Below are positions 61,109 to 64,000 of a stretch of DNA of 64,000 nt, one piece after another. The position numbers and the translations under genes are program-made. This stretch comes from Oscillospiraceae bacterium (GTDB lineage Bacteria; Bacillota; Clostridia; Oscillospirales; Ruminococcaceae). Location: NCBI GenBank assembly GCA_009780025.1, contig WRAV01000005.1:1-64000 (forward strand), in the 5' to 3' direction. Position 1 is the first letter of the stretch. Each line of letters opens with the position of its first letter. Below the pieces are notes generated by a model. It was not told the origin of the DNA. It was given only the letters and a program-made list of their open reading frames with translations, and made no database searches.

Positions 61109-62074
61109 ATGAAGAGAAGAAATGTAGCGCGCCTTGCTCTGTTGCTTTGTGTTATGTTGGTGCTGGCGGCCTGTGGCGGTGGCGGCGGTGGGGAGACTCG
61201 CCTTATAATGGCTACCGGCGGCGTAGCAGGTACTTATTACCCGTTTGGCGGCGTAATGGCCGGCGTAATTAATGCTAACACTAATATGCAAGTTACCGTG
61301 AACGCTTCGGGCGCGTCTGCTGACAATATTCAGCAAATCGGCGCCGGTGACGCGCATTTGGCCCTTGCCCAAAACGATGTTATGTACTACGCTTTCAACG
61401 GTGTCAGCATTTGGGCAGACCGCGATCCTATCACTAACATAGCCACTCTGATGACTCTTTACCCGGAAACTGTTCAAATCGTTGTGGATGCCGGATCGGG
61501 CATCTATGCGGTTGAAGACCTCGCCGGCATGAGAGTTTCAGTTGGAGATGTAGGTTCCGGAGTTGAGGCAAATGCTACCCAGGTGCTTGCCGTACACAAT
61601 CTCACCATGAATGACATCAACGTTCTCAACCTTGGGTTCGCCGCTTCTGCCGATGCCATGCGCGACGGTATGCTGGACGCTTTCTTTGTAACTTCAGCAG
61701 CACCCAATACCGCAGTTATGGAACTGGCCACCAACCGTGATCTGCGCATTCTCCCAATTGCGGAAGACCGCGCAGCAGCCCTGATTGCCGACTACCCCTT
61801 CTATGCGCGGGTGACCCTGGATTCCAGCGACTACTACTGGCTCACCACCCCTGTTAACACTTTGGCAGTCCAGGCAACCTTGATAACATCTACCGACTTG
61901 GATGAGCAACTGGCCTTCGACATCGTAAGAGCGCTCATCGAAAACCAGCCTGACATCCTGGAGGGTCACGCCCGTGGTGCGGATATAAGCGCCCATAATG
62001 CCGTGCAGTCTATTAGTGTTCCCTTCCACCCGGGTGCTCAGCGGTTCTTTGAAGAATACGGCGTACTGGGATAA
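61109..62074 (+). CDS. TAXI-family TRAP transporter solute-binding lipoprotein
   Basis: A 321-residue binding protein; AAGGAGG precedes the ATG. The signal peptide ends in LAAC (Cys22) followed by a Gly run. The TAXI start RLIMATGGVAGTYYPFGGVMAGVIN and VNASGASADNIQQIGAGDAHLALAQND are clear. It captures a small organic acid or related ligand, not identifiable by sequence. First gene of a three-gene TRAP operon. Confidence 0.95.
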   Translation: MKRRNVARLALLLCVMLVLAACGGGGGGETRLIMATGGVAGTYYPFGGVMAGVINANTNMQVTVNASGASADNIQQIGAGDAHLALAQNDVMYYAFNGVSIWADRDPITNIATLMTLYPETVQIVVDAGSGIYAVEDLAGMRVSVGDVGSGVEANATQVLAVHNLTMNDINVLNLGFAASADAMRDGMLDAFFVTSAAPNTAVMELATNRDLRILPIAEDRAAALIADYPFYARVTLDSSDYYWLTTPVNTLAVQATLITSTDLDEQLAFDIVRALIENQPDILEGHARGADISAHNAVQSISVPFHPGAQRFFEEYGVLG

Positions 62075-62085
62075 CCGCACTCTCC

Positions 62086-62583
62086 ATGAATCACAAACGT
62101 CTAATGGTGGCGGGCGCGGCCCTGGCTGTTCTCGCCACCCTTCTTTTTAGCTTTGCCTTCAGCAGTGGGCCGTACCTGCTGCTCGCCAACGATGAGACCG
62201 ACGAGGTATTGCTGCGCCACCCAGTCTACCAGGGCCAGGAGTTCAGCGTGAGCTTTATCCACTCGGTCAACCAGAGTCCAGTTAGAGAGATATACATCAT
62301 TGTAGGCGGGAAGATTGTCTTAACCGCCGCCCAGTTCGAGACTTTTGGTGCCGGTATGCCCACCGAGCTTGAGTCAGGCCAAGTTCTTGTCCGCCTGCCA
62401 GATGGCGATATGCGCATAGATGGCTTTGACCGAAGCTTAACGGAACTGCGCTATATGGTTCCGCACGGCTCAGATATTATTCTAAACATTGGAGAGCGGC
62501 AAATCCCGCTGAGCTCTCTGGACGCACCGGGACAGACGGTGCGATTTTCTGTTTTTCAGCGCGGCCTTTGGCACATATTTTGA
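62086..62583 (+). CDS. DUF1850 protein of the TAXI-TRAP operon
   Basis: A 165-residue protein with one N-terminal membrane segment (about 6-26) and an extracytoplasmic DUF1850 domain (FSVSFIHSVNQSPVREIY, FETFGAGMPTE). DUF1850 genes regularly stand between TAXI binding proteins and fused TRAP permeases, so a structural or assembly role is likely but unproven. Confidence 0.9.
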   Translation: MNHKRLMVAGAALAVLATLLFSFAFSSGPYLLLANDETDEVLLRHPVYQGQEFSVSFIHSVNQSPVREIYIIVGGKIVLTAAQFETFGAGMPTELESGQVLVRLPDGDMRIDGFDRSLTELRYMVPHGSDIILNIGERQIPLSSLDAPGQTVRFSVFQRGLWHIF

Positions 62584-62640
62584 GCCAGCGCCGCAAGCCG
62601 ACCCACGGCAGCTTGGCCGTAACTTAGGAGGGTTTGTCAG

Positions 62641-64000
62641 GTGACGGACAAAGATAAAAAAGACATTGACACTCCGGCAGAAGGTTTTGACGCCACTGCC
62701 GAGGCGGACGTCAGCGAGGAAGAGCTGCAAGAGTTAATGGCAAAGGTCGATAAAGAGTCGAACAACCGCCATTTTTCCGGGGTGCCGCAAATTATTATGC
62801 GCTACCTTTGCGTGGCTTTCTCGCTCTATATGCTGGCCATAAACACCATTTTCCTCATGCCGCCTCAAGTTCACCGGGCATCGTTTGTGGGGCTTGTTAT
62901 CCTCTTCACTTTTTTGCTTTACCCGGCCAGCAAAAAGAACAACTTGAAAATAAACTGCCTCCCCTGGTACGACTTGGCTCTGGGGGTCATCGGGGTGACG
63001 TGTTTCCTTTACTACGCCTTCAACTTTAGAACTATTGTTGGCCAGATGGCTACTTTTACCACGCTTGACTTCATCATGGCGATTACCGGCATCTCTATCC
63101 TGTTTATCGCCTGTTACCGGGTTATGGGCCTGCCGCTAATGGTTGTCGTTGCGGTATTTGTCGGCTACGCTTACTTTGGCCGGTGGATACCCGGGCAGTT
63201 CGGCCACGCGGGTTACCGGGTCGAGCGGATCTTCAACTTCCTTTTCTACACCACCGAGGGCGTGCTAGGTACACCAACCGCTGTTGCGTCTACATTTATC
63301 TTTGTGTTTATGTTATTCGGTGCCTTTCTTGCCAAGACCGGTATCGGGCAGTTTTTCATCGACATTGCCAACGCCCTGGCCGGAAAAGCTGTGGGTGGGC
63401 CTGCCAAGGTCGCTGTTATCGCCTCAGCTCTGCAAGGAACGGTTACAGGCAGCTCGGTAGCCAATACGGTGGCCTCGGGTACATTTACTATTCCGCTAAT
63501 GAAGCGGCTGGGCTACAGCAAAAACTTCGCGGGAGCGGTTGAGGCTTCAGCGTCCACCGGCGGCCAGCTTATGCCGCCGATCCTGGGCGCTGCCGCATTT
63601 CTCATGGCGGAAATCACCGGAATACCTTACGCACAGATTGCCCTAGCGGCCACAATTCCGGCCATTCTATACTTCGCCTGTATCTTTGCCGCCGTCCACT
63701 TCGAGGCTAAGAAGCACGGGCTAAAAGGTCTGCCCGAAGATGAAGTACCCAAGGCTCTGCCTCTGCTGCTTGGCAAAGGTCACTTGATGCTAAGCATCGG
63801 CTCTATTATCTTCTTCCTCTTCATGGGCTTCACGCCTACGCGCTCGGCACTTTACGCTATTTTGGTAGTCATTGCACTCAGCATGATTCGCAGGGATACC
63901 CGGCTTACCCCGAGCAAGTTTATCGACGCGCTGGAGACCGGTGCGCGCAATACCATCAGCATAGGCGTGGCTTGCGCCATGGCCGGCATGGTAGTGGGCG
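62641..64000 (+). CDS. TRAP transporter fused permease, truncated by the window end
   Basis: Starts at GTG after AGGAGGG. At least 453 residues are present with no stop. A charged N-terminal extension (about 1-50) precedes four helices of the small subunit and the DctM-like large subunit (ALQGTVTGSSVANTVASGTF, ASTGGQLMPPILGAAAFLMAE). This is the 4TM/12TM fusion typical of TAXI systems, driven by an ion gradient. The end lies beyond 64000. Confidence 0.94.
   Translation, partial: MTDKDKKDIDTPAEGFDATAEADVSEEELQELMAKVDKESNNRHFSGVPQIIMRYLCVAFSLYMLAINTIFLMPPQVHRASFVGLVILFTFLLYPASKKNNLKINCLPWYDLALGVIGVTCFLYYAFNFRTIVGQMATFTTLDFIMAITGISILFIACYRVMGLPLMVVVAVFVGYAYFGRWIPGQFGHAGYRVERIFNFLFYTTEGVLGTPTAVASTFIFVFMLFGAFLAKTGIGQFFIDIANALAGKAVGGPAKVAVIASALQGTVTGSSVANTVASGTFTIPLMKRLGYSKNFAGAVEASASTGGQLMPPILGAAAFLMAEITGIPYAQIALAATIPAILYFACIFAAVHFEAKKHGLKGLPEDEVPKALPLLLGKGHLMLSIGSIIFFLFMGFTPTRSALYAILVVIALSMIRRDTRLTPSKFIDALETGARNTISIGVACAMAGMVVG

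Overview
This 64 kb window looks like chromosomal DNA of a moderately GC-rich, endospore-forming member of the Clostridia. The case rests on a GerA/GerB/GerC germinant-receptor operon, candidate tandem Spo0A boxes at two promoters, a clostridial-type AspRS, strong AGGAGG ribosome sites and sigma-A promoters. Most of it is housekeeping DNA without integrases, transposases, rRNA, tRNA or CRISPR. It is unusually rich in intergenic palindromic repeats and small regulators.

Layout. 0.2-8.1 kb (minus): a secreted unknown, mscS, rarA, a composite repeat, polA, a DUF3267 zincin and ogt. 8.3-10.6 kb (plus): an HtrA protease with an odd repeated N-terminus and a membrane-anchored MerR. 10.7-13.3 kb (minus): a zinc-ribbon protein, a candidate structured ncRNA with its own promoter, mscL and an RlmD-type RNA methyltransferase. 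13.8-15.1 kb: a MocR-type aminotransferase. 15.2-17.8 kb is accessory: an XRE/sigma-region-4 pair, half a large repeat, a gene remnant, a nonsense-mutated XRE gene, an intact XRE gene and a small membrane protein. 17.8-21.7 kb: gerA-gerB-gerC. 21.8-23.8 kb: a RelB antitoxin with a frameshifted PemK-like toxin, GNAT, two XRE regulators and a 50-residue protein. 23.9-28.7 kb: a GHL10 lipoprotein and an 1118-residue amidase. 29-37.7 kb: gap, an orphan sensor kinase with candidate Spo0A boxes, a WYL regulator, tag, trpB2, yigZ and a PfkB kinase. 38-42.4 kb: glyS and aspS around a small island with DUF3781 and Imm-5-like genes. 43-46.9 kb: phosphohexomutase and comM. 48-53.5 kb: argC-J-B-D-F. 53.6-60.5 kb (minus): a methyltransferase, membrane proteins, folC, a response regulator, a MATE exporter and a REC-GGDEF protein. 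61-64 kb: a TAXI-type TRAP transporter running off the end.

The arg operon covers acetyl-cycle ornithine synthesis and its conversion to citrulline (argJ bifunctional). Its argC-argJ and argB-argD spacers hold hairpin repeats. The TRAP operon has the usual order binding protein, DUF1850, fused permease. The germination genes overlap or abut and end in a strong terminator.

The most notable observations are: (1) aspS carries an in-frame TAG at codon 468, upstream of class II motif 3, although TAG is clearly a normal stop here. (2) A 643-bp element with 131-bp, about 95% matching inverted arms occurs twice, plus a half copy. (3) Short hairpins starting GTAGGG, with differing but still palindromic cores, resemble REP/BIME sequences, and their GTAG supplies the TAG stop of polA, gerA and argB. 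(4) The sensor-kinase and comM promoters share nearly identical tandem TTCGACA boxes. (5) A 384-nt hairpin-rich RNA candidate lies downstream of mscL.
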